From Rhizophagus irregularis (Eukaryota; Glomeromycota; Glomeromycetes; Glomerales; Glomeraceae), in NCBI RefSeq assembly GCF_026210795.1, contig NC_089442.1, positions 434,001 to 498,000 on the forward strand: DNA of 64,000 nucleotides. The letters are read 5' to 3'. Shown here piece after piece: positions 12,371 through 25,123 of the stretch. Made by a program: the position numbers and the translations under genes. The notes below the pieces were generated by a model. That model did no database searches. It was not told the origin of the DNA and saw nothing but the letters and a program-made list of their open reading frames with translations. The number at the start of each line of letters is the position of its first letter. The first letter of the stretch is position 1.

Positions 12371-13566
12371 AAACTCATTTGGGAATTATTTTTGCAAATT
12401 AATCAACAGGAAATTCAGATAAGAATGATAGATATGGTGCACAGGAAATGTGGAATGAACTTACAACATTTATAGTTTAGAAGAAACTGCCATTTCAAAA
12501 GTGTCAATTATTTAAAATTAGTATACTGCTCAATATAAGCAAAATATGGTATAGCAAGCTAGACAGCCTGTAATTGACAAATAATTTTAATATCTTTATT
12601 TTATTTTATTTTTTTGTTTATAACTTTTAAATTATATAAATAATATTTAAATAAAAAAATATCTGTCATACTTCTTGTAATTGAATAATAGCATTTTTAA
12701 AATTTTTTAACTAATCTATATAAAAAAATTCTCGTGCAACTGGTTACGTTTATGTTAACCTGCATAAATATTATTGAATTGTGATTTGTCTGCGCGTATG
12801 GGCTGGTTTTTTGGAATGCCAATTATTCAACGTACCTGACACACCTCATTTGACATAGGCCGGTCCTGCAATGATGATTTGAATAATTTGATTGGCTGTC
12901 GGATCACGTGTACGTTCCTTTTTTTTAATTTTAGTACTCACGTGTACGTTCCGATGGCTAATTAATCATGATCGCCGCTGCGGTCAATCGCATCTCTTTT
13001 TTTAATATTTTTTTTCGGTCTTTTTTAGACTGGATCTTTTTTTTTTAATATTTTACTTTTTTTTCGGTAGACCGGATCTTTTAACCGAAATTTTAATAAT
13101 TTTTAATATTTTTCATTCCGGTTTTTTTTGCAATTTTTTTCATTTATTTTTTTTATACATATTTTTTTTATTACCATATATTGTGGTTAGTAAATGAGTA
13201 TCCCTGCCAGAATTAAGCGATTTTGGCCAGAATTATGAGGACCTTGGCCGCCATTAAATGCAAAAAAGGGGTCTTAAATACGATAATTTATATATGTATA
13301 AGGTATATTATCGTTATCAGTTGTTATTTACTTTAATCTTTTAGGCTTTAGATCTGGATACTAATATCTGGATCAAACACTGCAGTTTTACGGTAAGCAT
13401 GATTTTTTATTTTTTTTTATAATTTTTTTTATTTTACTAATTTTTTTCTATTTTTTTCTTTTTTTCGCTCTTTCACTTGGATCAACATATAATTAAAATA
13501 AAAACGTGTTAATATTATATAAGATCTAATTTATTTAAATATTAAAAGCAAAGATTTTATTGTTAT
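12371..13566. other. Spacer with an exon-like 48-bp segment
   Basis: No complete gene. Runs of T and repeated phrases (gaccggatctttt / gactggatctttt near 13030-13080) suggest decayed repeats. A 48-bp segment at 13345-13392 lies between a T-rich tract ending ttttag and a gtaagc donor, is open in one frame (ALDLDTNIWIKHCSFT) and looks like an isolated internal exon with no partner seen. Confidence 0.4.
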
Positions 13567-14011
13567 ATTGGTTTAAACTCATTTAATCCTGTTGCAACGA
13601 AACAGGTTACATCTAGTCGTATAATAAAAAAATTATTGACGAATCTTAATTCCCTCAGTTTTAAGCAATTGGTTACACTATTTTTCAGCCAGGGTTGTAA
13701 TACAGATTTGGTTAGTTATTTTTTAGGAAATATCACCAATTTGTATAACGTCGTAACCTTAAATTACAAGTTATATATTGATCAAATTTGTGAAACTAAT
13801 ATATGATGGTGCAAATTTATCATTCTAATACACTTCGGAACAATTGTTCTGTAATACTTAAAAAAAAAAAAATTTTTGGGATAATTGGCTCAAAAGTCAT
13901 TTAAGGGATAATTAATTTGCAAAAATAGTTCCACGAAATGTATTTAGTAGTTTTCACTGATCACGAATTAAATAAGATAGAGAAATTATTGGAAGAAATG
14001 CATGCTAAATA
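13567..14011 (+). pseudogene. Unrecognised decayed coding stretch
   Basis: From about 13567 a frame of roughly 79 codons stays open to a stop near 13806, without an ATG at its start. It includes KLLTNLNSLSFKQLVTLFFS and LVSYFLGNITNLYNVVTL. A second short frame, MYLVVFTDHELNKIEKLLEE, ends at 14011. Codon-like composition and lack of stops suggest former coding DNA, but I do not recognise the family. It could be the end of a lost transposon or host gene. Confidence 0.35.
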
Positions 14012-14469
14012 ATTTTTAATATTATGTTAGTTTTTATAATTTGATCACTGAAATTATGGATAGTAATGTATTATTATTAAATAGACCAGTTTGTAATCAA
14101 TTATAAGAAAATTACTAATATAGATTAAATAAATTTATTTAAATTTCCTAAATTATTAATTTGATTTTTTTTTAAAAAAATAAAATAAAAAGATTGATAA
14201 TATTGAAAATTTTTCATTAAAATAATGCAGTATTATTTATATAATTAATCTTAACATGAAATGAAAATAAGTAAAAAAAATGACATGGAAATTAGTACAT
14301 ACTTTGAGACAATATTTTTCCGGAGTTATTAACAAAATAGGAAAAATATTATCAGACTATAAACATGTCCATTTTACTTTTTTTCATATCATTTTAGCGT
14401 TTTAGACAACGAATATTACAAAAGATTCTTTTTAAATTGAAAAAAAAAATACTGAATGTCGTATAATAT

Positions 14470-15006
14470 CTAAATAAGGATTTCAGCCTCTATAACGAAA
14501 ATTACATTCGGATATTTGCTCTTTAAAAAATTTAGGACATGATCATAGACCGTTATTGTTCCCTTTATGGAAAATATCTTTCGGAATCTATTATTATAAT
14601 TATTCAGTTGGAATTTATTATCAATAACAAAAATTATGAATAGTAACTCTATTATTTCCTGCACTTAACACATAAATATTAAGAGGTCCCATAAGAGAAC
14701 GTACTTTACCAAAGGTAATAGATTTTAGCGGTAGTATATAACAGATCAATTCCACTAATCTTGAGTTTAGGTCAAAGAAGTGGTTCGTTTTTACGCTACA
14801 ATAATAACAAGTATTTATTTAATTCGATTTTAACCGGCGACTCTTCTAAAACGGACAGAACAGGTAACGTTATTTCTAAACAAAATTATATCATAGCAAG
14901 TGATCAGGATCAAGCAAACACTATTTTTTCTAACCCGTGTTAATTAGATGTCATTTACGCAGGTGTTGATCGACCTTCTATTGGTATTCTTCAAGTATAT
15001 GGTTAA
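14470..15006. other. Short open frames, probably decayed coding DNA
   Basis: On the + strand a frame open from 14761 to 14943 contains SLGQRSGSFLRYNNNKYLF. After the stop it continues as LDVIYAGVDRPSIGILQVYG up to about 15005. On the minus strand 14470-14664 is also open. The + strand series, interrupted by one stop, looks more protein-like. No family recognised, and no start or splice sites I can defend. Confidence 0.3.
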
Positions 15007-16650
15007 CGAATTTTCTCTTAATGTACAAACTGTATACTGTTTTATTTCTAGCAAAATGTTATTAACAAAAAAAAAAAGAAAAACATCCCGCTTGCTATTA
15101 TGATCCATTTGAAACAAGTGTGACCTTTCTTAATACATCTTGCTAATAAAGATGGATTCTTAATAGACTTTTGATTTAGTAAAAAAAAATAAAATAAAAA
15201 TAAAAATTTAAGCAAAAAAAGAATAACCTAGTTTTGGTTTTATTAGATTGTGATTTCTGATCCTCAGAAAATCTATTCAGTTGTACGATAGACTTAAAAA
15301 AAATAAATAAGTAAAATAAAATAAAAAGTCACATTAACAATTTGTACAAAATAAATGAGAGAATATATTCAAACTTACATTAAAAAAAACTATCCTAAGG
15401 ATTAATATGGCGTTTTGTATGATCTACTTGCAGTAAATCCTTATACCTGTGTAATAATGCCACCTCCAATATCACACCTACCATGATTAATTCTTCCAAC
15501 TTGCAATACCAATACCAACAGTTGACCGAAAAAAAAACAACCATTTGATAAAATCTATTGGAAGTTTGTTAAATGAAACATGAAAGAAATTCGAAAATAT
15601 AATGTACGATCGTTGATCGTCGTTTAAATTCAAACTAAAATTTTTAACGATGATTCATATCACAAAGAGAAAGATATCTATTTATTACTGGATTTCAACA
15701 ATTTAATTAAAGGAAAATATAAAAATAATTTTACAAAAGTTAAATTCTATAAGTAATATTAAATTGCTAAAAGAAATTGGCTTGAATTTATTCAATACAG
15801 CTTAAGCTTAAAACAAGCTTCTCAAATGAGCTTGACGGTGTCAGGATTACCGATTAAGCTACCTTAAAATTGATAAATTAATTAATTTACAATAATCAAT
15901 TATTTAATTCAGCCAATTAATTAACCGTTACAAATTTTAATTTCGTTTTGACAAGGTTTTTAACCCAATTAAAATATTTTAGAAATTTAATTTATTATAA
16001 AAAAAAAAAATACAATATTGGTAATAACGAAGAAAAAAGAAATTTCTTCACAAATAATAAGTTACACATGCATAGGTGTGTTGAAAATGGAGTTTAGCTT
16101 AGAGTCTTAATAAATAATTTTAAAAACAACCACTTATAATGATATTATTATTAATTAAATACCAATGAGTTATTTTTATTTAATTACTTTTAAATTGGGT
16201 TTTATTTAAGAATGTTATTTATAAGCAACAATGTCATGCGACACATAGTAAATAAAAATTGTGGGCTCGATATAAGTTATTAAAAATAAAAAATTAATCG
16301 TAAATTAAATTATTAGTTTATATTTTTATGATTTGTCATTTTTTTTTTTCGAAAGTGGCACAGCAAATTTTTAAAAAAATCAATTTTAGAATTTTATTCA
16401 CGAAAGTTTAAAGTTTATTTTATCAATAATGTTCATAAATCATCATGGTCATTACTAAAGTTTCCCAATTATAATAATCATAAGATAAGAACTGAAAATA
16501 TATTTACAAATTTTTAATGAAGAATATAAATATCTTCATTTAGGTAATAAGTACAAAATTATGTAATCCTTATTTATTCTGTTAATAGAATTGTAAATGT
16601 AACATATTTATAGCTCCAAGAAAGCTTCTTCATTTGTATCATTCAATATA
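15007..16650. other. AT-rich spacer, no gene seen
   Basis: Homopolymer-rich DNA with A runs near 15067-15090 and 15180-15220. No open frame with recognisable content on either strand. Confidence 0.55.
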
Positions 16651-16752
16651 GACGGATTTGGCTCACTTGATGATCGGAATGTCGATCATTTTTTGCTAAA
16701 ATTAACGTTAATTTTGGCCAAAATGATCAACATTCCGATCATCAAATCCGCC
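16651..16752. repeat. About 100-bp near-perfect palindrome (foldback element)
   Basis: The left arm gacggatttgg...tgatcggaatgtcgatcatttttt is mirrored by the right arm aaaatgatcaacattccgatcatcaaatccgcc around the centre taacgtta (16704-16711). The arms differ by a few bases and a short insertion on the left. Such a foldback is typical of a tiny MITE. It sits about 180 bp upstream of the kinase start codon at 16935. Confidence 0.75.
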
Positions 16753-16934
16753 CATATGTCGATTATATTTTGATCTGCATTGTACTGTATGTTATGTTAC
16801 AATGGCGTAATTATTATAACATGATTTTCAATTTGATTTAAATTTTGTAACAATCATCGCATATTTGTGTAATTGTTTTGACACCTCCTCTTCCGATTTT
16901 TTTTTTTTTTAAAAAAAACAAAAAAATTTAAATC

Positions 16935-18956
16935 ATGTCATCTCAAGATGATATTATATGCAAAAGCTGTAATAAAATATGTACAGATATTCAGTTAAAA
17001 TGGTGTAGACCATGTGCAATAAATAACTTAAAAAAAAATTTCACGAACTGGACTAGTGGAAATGAAAAGATTGATGAGTTTATTCAACAAATGCAATTGA
17101 AAATAGAAAGTTTTGATAATATAATTGTTGAATGGATACCTTATGAACAATTCAATAATGTTAAAAAAACAAAGAAAGATGGTTTTGCTACAGCAATATG
17201 GAAGGATGGTTTATTAAAATATAATGAAGAAGAAAGGACATATAAAAGAATACTATCTAATATAGAAGTTTTTTTAAAATGCTTGAACAATTCACAAAAT
17301 GTCATTAATGAATTTTCAAATGAGGTATGAAACTTCTATTTTTTGTAATTTAACCCTTAAAAGTACTTTTTTATAACAACTTTTACATTTATTAACAGAA
17401 ATATTCCATTAAAGTAAGTGAAATTGATGAATTTGATATTCCTAAAGTATATGGAATATCCCAAAATCCAGATACAAATGATTATATTATAGTACTTGAT
17501 AATAGTTATTATTGTAAAGAATGTGGTGAAATATATATGGAAAGATGGTCAAAATGGTGTAGACTATGTCAAATAAATAATTTAGAACTAAATCATAGTG
17601 GAAATAAAAAAATTGATGAATTCATTCAAGAAATGCAATTGAAAATTGAAATATATGATGATATAATTGTTGAATGGATACCTTATAACCAATTCAATAA
17701 TGTTAAAAAAATAGGCAAAAATGGCTTTACTACAGTAATATGGAAGAATGGTCCATTAGAATATAATAATAATAAAGAAAAGTTTAATTATGAAAGAAAA
17801 CCAAATAAAAAAGTCACTTTAAAATGCTTGAATAATTCTCAAAATGTTATCAGTAACTTATTAAATGAGGTATAAACTTCTAATTTTTGTAATTTAATCC
17901 TTAAAAGTACTATATAATAACAACTTTTATATTAAACAGGCTAAAGCATATTCCATTAAAGGACCAGAATATGATTATGATATTCCTAGAATATATGGAA
18001 TATCCCAAAATCCAGACACAAAAGATTATATTATTATTCTTGGTGGTTTTTGTGAAAATTGTGGTGAAATATTCACAAATATATATTATCAATGGTGTAA
18101 ACCATGTGACTTAATACAAAATTTTGCTAACTGGACTAGTGGAAATGAAAAAATTGATGAATTCATTCAAGAAATGCAATTAAAAATTGAAAATCCAGAA
18201 TATAGAATTGTAGAATGGATACCTTATGACCAGTTTAATATTATTAAAGAAATATGCAAAGATAATTTTGCTAGAATGTATTTGGCAATATGGAAAGATG
18301 GTCCATTAGAATATAATTACAATGAAGAAAAGCATAAGCATGAAAGACAACCTAATAAAGAAGTCATTTTAAAATGCTTGAATAATTCACAAAGTGTTAT
18401 TAATGACTTATTGAATGAGGTATTGAGACTTCTAATTTTTGTAATTTAATCCTTAAAAGCACTTTATTATAACAACTTTTACATTTAATAGGTTAAGGGA
18501 TATGATGATATTACTGAAATATATGGAATATCCAAAAATCCAAATACAAATGAATATATTATTGTATTTAAAGATGGCTATTATTGCAAAAACTGTGGTA
18601 AAATATATACAGATATAGGTTTTGATTGGTGTAAATCATGTCATATAAATACTTTAAAACAAAATTTTGTAAATTGGACTAGCGGAAATGAAAAAATTGA
18701 CAATTTTATTCAGAAAACGCAATTAAAAATTAACAGTCATCATGATACAATTGTTGAATGGATACCATATGACCAGTTTAATAATATTAAAGAAATAGGT
18801 AAAGGTGGATTTGCTACAGTCTATTTTGCAATATGGAAAGATGGCCCATTAGAATATCAATTTGGTGAAAATAAACATGTAAAAACACCTAATAAAGAAG
18901 TTGCTTTAAAATGCTTATATAATTCACAAAATATTACTAATGAATTTTTAAATGAG
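16935..18956 (+). repeat. Four tandem copies of a zinc-ribbon plus N-lobe exon unit
   Basis: Exons 2-4 are 471, 480 and 465 bp and are separated by 70-74-bp introns. All begin with a segment ending YGIS(Q/K)NP(D/N)T(N/K)(D/E)YII and all end in ...NEV at a phase-0 GTAT donor. Intron sequences also resemble each other (ttttgtaatttaa, then taacaactttta). Duplication of a whole exon plus intron unit therefore explains the array. Confidence 0.85.
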
Positions 18957-19900
18957 GTATGAAATTTATTTGTTTAGAATTTATTAAACACTTCTTAATA
19001 ATGATTGTTTTTACTTTTTGATAGGTTGGTGCATACTCTATTAGTTATAATATAATTCTCAGAATATGTGGAATATCCAAAAATCCAGATACAAATAACT
19101 ATATTATTGTACTTGAATATGCAAATGGTGGAAATCTTGATAATTACAATAATAATATCATCAGGAATCATAATTGGAATAGAAAATTGTATGTACTAAG
19201 TGAAATTGTTACAGGTCTTAAAAAAATTCATGAAAATGAAATAGTTCATCGTGATTTCCATACAGGAAATATATTGGTATCATTTCGTAATGATGCTTAT
19301 GATGGCCATGGAAATTCTATTAGTAATATATATATTTCAGATATGGGATTATGTGGAGAAGTTAGTAATATAGACAAAACAAACATTTATGGAGTTATGC
19401 CATTTGTAGCTCCTGAAGTATTAAGAGGAAAGCCATACAATCAAACAGCAGATGTATATAGTTTTGGTATGATGATGTATCATATTGCAACTGGAAGACA
19501 ACCTTTTGCCAATTGTGCTCATGATAGTGTTTTAGCATTAAATATATGTAACGGAATTAGACCTGAAATAAATGAACAAGAAGCACCAAAATTTTATATT
19601 GATTTAATGAAAAATTGTTGGGATCCAGATCCAGATAAGAGACCAAGTGCTATTGAAATTCATAAATTGGTCATAGATTTTTTCCGTAGTGATCATGAAA
19701 TTGAAAGGCAAATTGAAGAAGCAGAGGAATATAGAAAAACAAATTTTTTATCTACTGGAAATAGTCAATCAATTCATCCACAAGCTTATTATACTTCTCG
19801 ATTACTCAATCAATTTACAAAAGAACTTCCAAAACATGATGATACTTACAATATTTCAGCAGAAGTTATTGATTTTACAGAGTATGTAACATTTACTTAA
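16935..19900 (+). CDS. Zinc-ribbon protein kinase with multiplied N-lobe units
   Basis: Five exons join in phase 0: 16935-17324, 17399-17869, 17940-18419, 18492-18956, 19025-19900, giving about 893 residues. Exons 1-4 each encode a C-x2-C...C-x2-C zinc ribbon (CKSC/WCRPC, CKEC/WCRLC, CENC/WCKPC, CKNC/WCKSC), a linker (IDEFIQEMQLK) and EWIPYDQF leading into a kinase N-lobe. Only the fourth has a full glycine loop and lysine (IGKGGFATVY, VALKC). The first two are degraded (KKDGFATAIW, KNGFTTVIW); the third keeps a partial loop. Exon 5 carries a full C-lobe: hinge YIIVLEYANGG, catalytic loop HRDFHTGN, DMG in place of DFG, VAPEVLRGK, TADVYSFGMM and CWDPDPDKRPS. The fourth unit plus exon 5 should be an active Ser/Thr or tyrosine-kinase-like enzyme; the first three units probably bind partners. 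An alternative last junction (19885 to 19952) would replace the tail and end at 20095. Confidence 0.8.
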
Positions 19901-20095
19901 ATTATTGTTTATTTTTATTGAAAATTTATTAAATTATAAATCATTTTATAGGTTATGAAAATAAGTCAATTAGAATATGCATCTTCACCAAATATAAAAA
20001 TATTTTATGAACGTTCATCTAAAAAATATAAGTATAAAAGATGTAACACAATTGTGAAAACTCATGTTATAATTATACTAAACTTCTTATGTTAG

Positions 20096-21039
20096 ACACG
20101 ATGTAAGTCTAATATAAAAACAATTAACACAATTTTATAATTAGGATAATATTTTTTTTTATTGATATCAATGTATTTTGTTCAACACTAATTATAGAGT
20201 ATATGTAATTTTTTTTTTTACATAAATAAAAAATTAGTTTGTAATTGAGCAAATAAAATATAATATTTGAAAATATTATTACCTGATATTCTGTTAATTT
20301 TATGGTGATTAAAATGTTAATAATAAATATACTAGCAATTATCAATTTTTTAAACCTATTATTGGCGAATTATTGCCAATAATAGCTTCAATAGTGGATT
20401 TGTTGCTAACATTTTCTTTCAAAATAATAAAAATTTCCTATTATGTGGTTATATTTTGTATATTAAAATTATAATATACTTAATTACAGATAAATATATT
20501 AAAGATTAAATTATGAAAATATTGTGAAAATATTTATCAAGACGGAATGCAAAAAAAATTGATATTGTAATTTATAGAAATATGGTATACAATTTAAAAT
20601 ATATAATTTAATCTAGGCTGGGACTTTATCATTACTCTCGTCAAAAGAAAGAATTTGTTAATCTCTCACCATAATATAGAATTATTACATCTTTTATTGC
20701 TAATTAAGGGTAGTAAATAAATATTTAATGACTATATTAATATGCTTTAAATTATATAATAAGTTTAAAAAAAGAACCATACTATATATATATATATACA
20801 TACAGTATATATATATATTAATATTTTTTTCAAGCATCATCGCTTGGCAAGTTCCTTTCTACGATGTTTACTTAAGATGAAATCGGAGAAACTATAGTCC
20901 GGAAGCCAATATGTTAACTTTCAACAGTATATATTGGCTTGAATTAAATTTAATTAAAGAATAAAAAATTTATCAAAATTCTCATTATAAGTATCTTTTT
21001 GTAAATGTTTATCATAATAAAAATTAAGATGATGCCGAT
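20096..21039. other. Spacer with two small hairpins and a TA microsatellite
   Basis: No gene. A 10-bp stem with 8-base loop (TATTATTGGC / GCCAATAATA, 20357-20384) lies about 450 bp after the kinase. A second inverted repeat (AAGCCAATAT / ATATTGGCTT) lies around 20901-20942. TA runs occur at about 20783-20820. Confidence 0.55.
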
Positions 21040-21272
21040 AGGACCCAGAAATATATATAAAAGGGTCAGGTTTGAGTTTGCGTATTTTGAACTAAAAAAT
21101 CATGAAAATCTTTCCTTTTTTAGATAATTTTTGATAATGCCAGTCAGAATTTTATTTCCTATTATAGTAACCGACTGGCATTATCATAATTCCGGCCCTG
21201 AAAAAATGCGTACAGCTCATAGTAAAAAATTTTTTTCATCACCTGACCCCTATATATATATTTCTGGGTCCT
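21040..21272. mobile_element. Miniature inverted-repeat element (233 bp) with 8-bp flanking duplication
   Basis: The ends are strong inverted repeats: AGGACCCAGAAATATATATA at the left and its near-mirror ending tttctgggtcct at the right. ATGCCGAT flanks both sides (21032-21039 and 21273-21280). An inner inverted repeat (gataatgccagtc / gactggcattatc) lies in the middle. The open frame 21131-21364 crosses the element and is not a gene. A degraded relative is at 1591-1722. The 8-bp duplication points to hAT-like mobilisation. Confidence 0.85.
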
Positions 21273-21280
21273 ATGCCGAT

Positions 21281-24200
21281 TCAGATAATTTGAAAGCGAA
21301 TGTACTGTACTTTGTACAGGAGAAAAAAAAATATGTAGTTCGAGAATTAAGTTATTTAAATTGATAGATAATACAAAAGTATTTGAGAATTAAATACGTA
21401 ATTTCATATAAAATTTCTTTGATGTGTTTATTATACTATCAAATAAGAGTATAATAACATAGAAATTTTTTTTACAAATCAATGGATGAAATCAGGTCAT
21501 AACGAATCTTTAACTAAGGTGATTTCTAATGATATTAAAAAAAAAAGTTGTTATTAATAAGGAGCTTAAAAATTTCATAATCTTTTAAAATTTGAATAGT
21601 AAAATTCGCCTAACTTTGAAATTAATAATAAAATTATAATCACCTAAATTTCTTTAAAATATTATAGGCAAAAAAAAAATAAATTTAAACCAAAGTCTTA
21701 GTAAAAAAGTATAGTTATTAAAATAGACTTTAAAATAGAAAAATTACAAATTGTGTAGTATTAATTTTCTTTAATCCTGTACATTAGAAGTAATTTATTT
21801 ATTTGTAAAGGACTAAAAGTTTTATAATGAGAAAAAAACTATCAGACATATGGTTTTTATAATGAAAAATGTCAAATACCATCACGCAGTGATCATCACC
21901 GCACCAGCATTATCAAATATTGGCGGGCGGAGTTTCATGTCATTTTTAATTTTGCCCAAAATTCTACCCTAATTCAGGTAAGATGATAATCTCTAGAGGT
22001 GATATTTAGCAATACTATTTTAAAATTTGATTTATAATTCGGTTTAGGGGAAATGGACAATATATACTATTAATAATATAATTTATAAAATTTAATGCTA
22101 AAATTTAAGTGGTAATAATCTCATATTGTAATATTATAATAGAAATAAATACAAATCATTACTATACACGTACATTTAAAATAAAATTTACGTAATGTAA
22201 TTGTAAACTCTAATCAGTTAAATCAGTTTGGTAAGCCTCAACTAAGCAAAAAAAAAAATATATTCAAAATCAGTAATTATGGATCAACAGTTATTTTTCG
22301 GAAAAAGCCCAGTTGCTGTGTGGTCTGATAAACAAAAATTTTTGCACTGCCACATTTCATTATGAGAATATTTAAATGACCCCTCCCCCCTCATTTCTTT
22401 TAAAAAATCTTCCCTCCCTTTAATTCTTATACTATCATATATACTATTTCTAAAAAAAATTATGTAATTTATATAATAAAGTTAAACTTTATGATTATTA
22501 CTTAGAATATTAAAATTATCAGTATTTACCTTTTGCAATTTTTTTTACATAGTAGGACAACAGGTCTAAATTTAAATGAAATTTAAATATAAATATAGAT
22601 AAATTTTTACTTATTATAAATTCCCTTCCTCTTAATATTTAATCACTTCATTTTTCTAAAATAAAATTTGAATATTTTATAAATCCCAAATGTTTTTCTT
22701 AAAAAAAGAAATAATTTTCCATTAACAGGTTATCCAATTTCATACAAACTCACTTGGATACATAATTACCAGTATTTATGTATTAGAAATATCAAACCAG
22801 CTAAATATTTCAAACATTTGTTATAACATCACCATCAAAGTTTTATGCGAAGTTCTCAACAGGCTGTGCAAGGCTCGTAATCATGGTACTTCTTACTTGA
22901 AGGATTTGCATGACATTCAAGATGGAGAATAGGGTCCAATATTTAAAAATGAAATTTGAAAATTTTATTGAAATAACAAATTTTCTGAAAAAAAGAAATA
23001 ATTCTACATTAGCAGGTTAAGATCACTTATGCATATGATTACCAAGTATTTATGAATAGAAGGTTTATTATGGAAATATATAACCAAAAACAGCAAGCTA
23101 TTATGATGCAAAGCTTGTTAATATTTTAACCAATGTCTTCAGAATGTAAAATTTTCAAAGTTTTATAAACTGCAATAAACAAAAAGCAAGTCATAGAAGC
23201 CAGAACATTCTAGTGGAAATGAACTAAAAATGTCACAACAAAACCAAAAATTGTTTTCAAACTCTTTTATTGTTACATAAAAACACAAGAAATCAAAAAA
23301 ATTTTTTAGTAATTAACAAATTAAACCATATTATTGCAAATAAACACTTTTTTACAAATTATACTAAAAGATCCAAATGACAACATGGAAAAAATAAGTT
23401 CTTTTTTTAATTAAATTATTAGAATTATCTAAAATTGTATGCAAAATTTTTGGCATTTGAGCAAATTTAGAATCATGTGAATTTTTCTTTTATGGGATTT
23501 TTACATACAAATTATATATTGTTTAAATACTCTTATTTTCTATATCTCCTATTTTCATATAATTGATCAATTTCTACTTCAAATTTCTTAATGCAAGATG
23601 AAAATCTGAATGCTTGCCTAAATTAAGTTGTTGGTATCACAACCATAAATATAATAAATAATAATCATGGCCAAAATCTCAGAACATAAGCAAGCTTAGA
23701 ATACTAAGAGAATTTAATTGCAACTTAAAAATAAATGTAAGGAATCAATGTCATATTGAAATGAAAATTATCAGTACTGTTGAAGAAAAATGAATAAATT
23801 ATAGACATTATTATAGATTTATCTTATGAGGACATTAAAACTATTACAATACTTAACACAATGATTACAATTTGCCAGGATTGGTAATATTGTAATAAAC
23901 TTTATAATTGATATAACTGAAGTCAATTAATCATAGAATTGCAGTGAATTTGGTGTATACTCACATTAAACCCTGATACTCGTTAAATTATATTATAATT
24001 TATTATTCTTATTTCCATTACTCTATTAAATTATCTAATCAAAATTTAGGGAATTGTAAAGCAATTCTCACCAGTAAAAAAATTAAAATTTAATATGCAA
24101 TTTAAGCATATATTCAAATTATAATTAAACAAAAAAAGTCAAAATATATTAAAAAGAGTGGAAATAACTAAACTTTAGAAATTAACAGCAGCACCATCAT

Positions 24201-24748
24201 ATTAAATTTCAGAATATAATGATTTTGAATTAGCAAAATCTGGTAATATAAGTGATAGATAAATCTTATCATCAACTTTACATTTAGGTAGTACTCATTT
24301 TTTTTATAAATAATTTTGACAAATATCTGATAAACATTTTAATAATTTTTTATAGTCAGAAGATGGGATTTGCAAAGAAAATACAATTTATCAAAAATAG
24401 AGTAACTATTAATTATTATTAAAACAAAGTTCAATTTACACTCATATTATTAAGTCTTTAGGAGATTATATCAAAGAATATACTTCAGTTATTCAAATTT
24501 GAGAATTATCTACTAAAATTATGATTATAATATAACTTTACTACTATATCACTACTATTATCAATTTAATATGGTATATAAAAAAAGAAACTCTTTCTCA
24601 TTAATCATTTGGTCAAAAATTTTTATTAATGAGAACCAACAAAAAATGTTAGATAGTCTTAATTAAAAGTCTTAAATAAGAACTAAAATGTAGATGCACT
24701 TCACATAGAAAGAGTTTGACAAATTTTTTTTCAAAGAAACTGATACTT
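21281..24748. other. Decayed spacer with a degenerate 285-bp direct repeat
   Basis: Directly after the element at 21040-21272 a short open stretch (NLKANVLYFVQEKKKYVV) ends at 21364 and may be coding debris. The phrase aaaaaaagaaataatt(t/c) followed by ccattaacaggtta-type sequence occurs near 22703 and near 22988, about 285 bp apart, with diverged sequence on both sides: an old tandem duplication. No gene recognised. Confidence 0.45.
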
Positions 24749-25060
24749 TTATATAAAAACAATATTTGGATTTACACAATCAGCTGCTGGTCCATTAGAA
24801 TAGATTAAAAAATTATTAACTTCAATTACTGTACATACCATTCTCGTATATTCTTTGTGAATTAACTCTAGCACATCTAAACCAAATGCTTCCACCATTT
24901 TAGTGGAGTAAGAATTCAGTATTAGCACAAGAATTGATGATAGTGATAATATTTCATGGGTATTCATTTCAACATAAAGCCCTTTGGTGTTAGCATATGA
25001 TACAGCTTCATTAATATATCTTCTGAATTTAGCTGATATGTAAACATCATTTAAGAACAC
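24749..25060 (-). CDS. Unrecognised 103-residue open frame
   Basis: The frame begins MFLNDVYISAKFRRYINEAV and runs without interruption to NPNIVFI. Its composition is protein-like (LSLSSILVLILNSYSTKMVE, FGLDVLELIHKEYTRMV). I do not recognise the family. It lies among decayed transposon-like pieces, so it may be an exon of a degraded element rather than a host gene. No partner exon was found with confidence. Confidence 0.35.
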   Translation of the reverse strand: MFLNDVYISAKFRRYINEAVSYANTKGLYVEMNTHEILSLSSILVLILNSYSTKMVEAFGLDVLELIHKEYTRMVCTVIEVNNFLIYSNGPAADCVNPNIVFI

Positions 25061-25123
25061 GGAATTATGTTATGAAATATTCAGTTCTCAACGATATCTT
25101 TTATAAAGCTCTTTTGATGTGTG

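Noticed and set aside
20785-20820. TA/TATACA run as a possible regulatory site
   Set aside because: Plain microsatellite; no gene starts nearby.
21131-21364. 77-codon + strand frame
   Set aside because: It spans the right half of the miniature element and its target duplication; most of it is element sequence.
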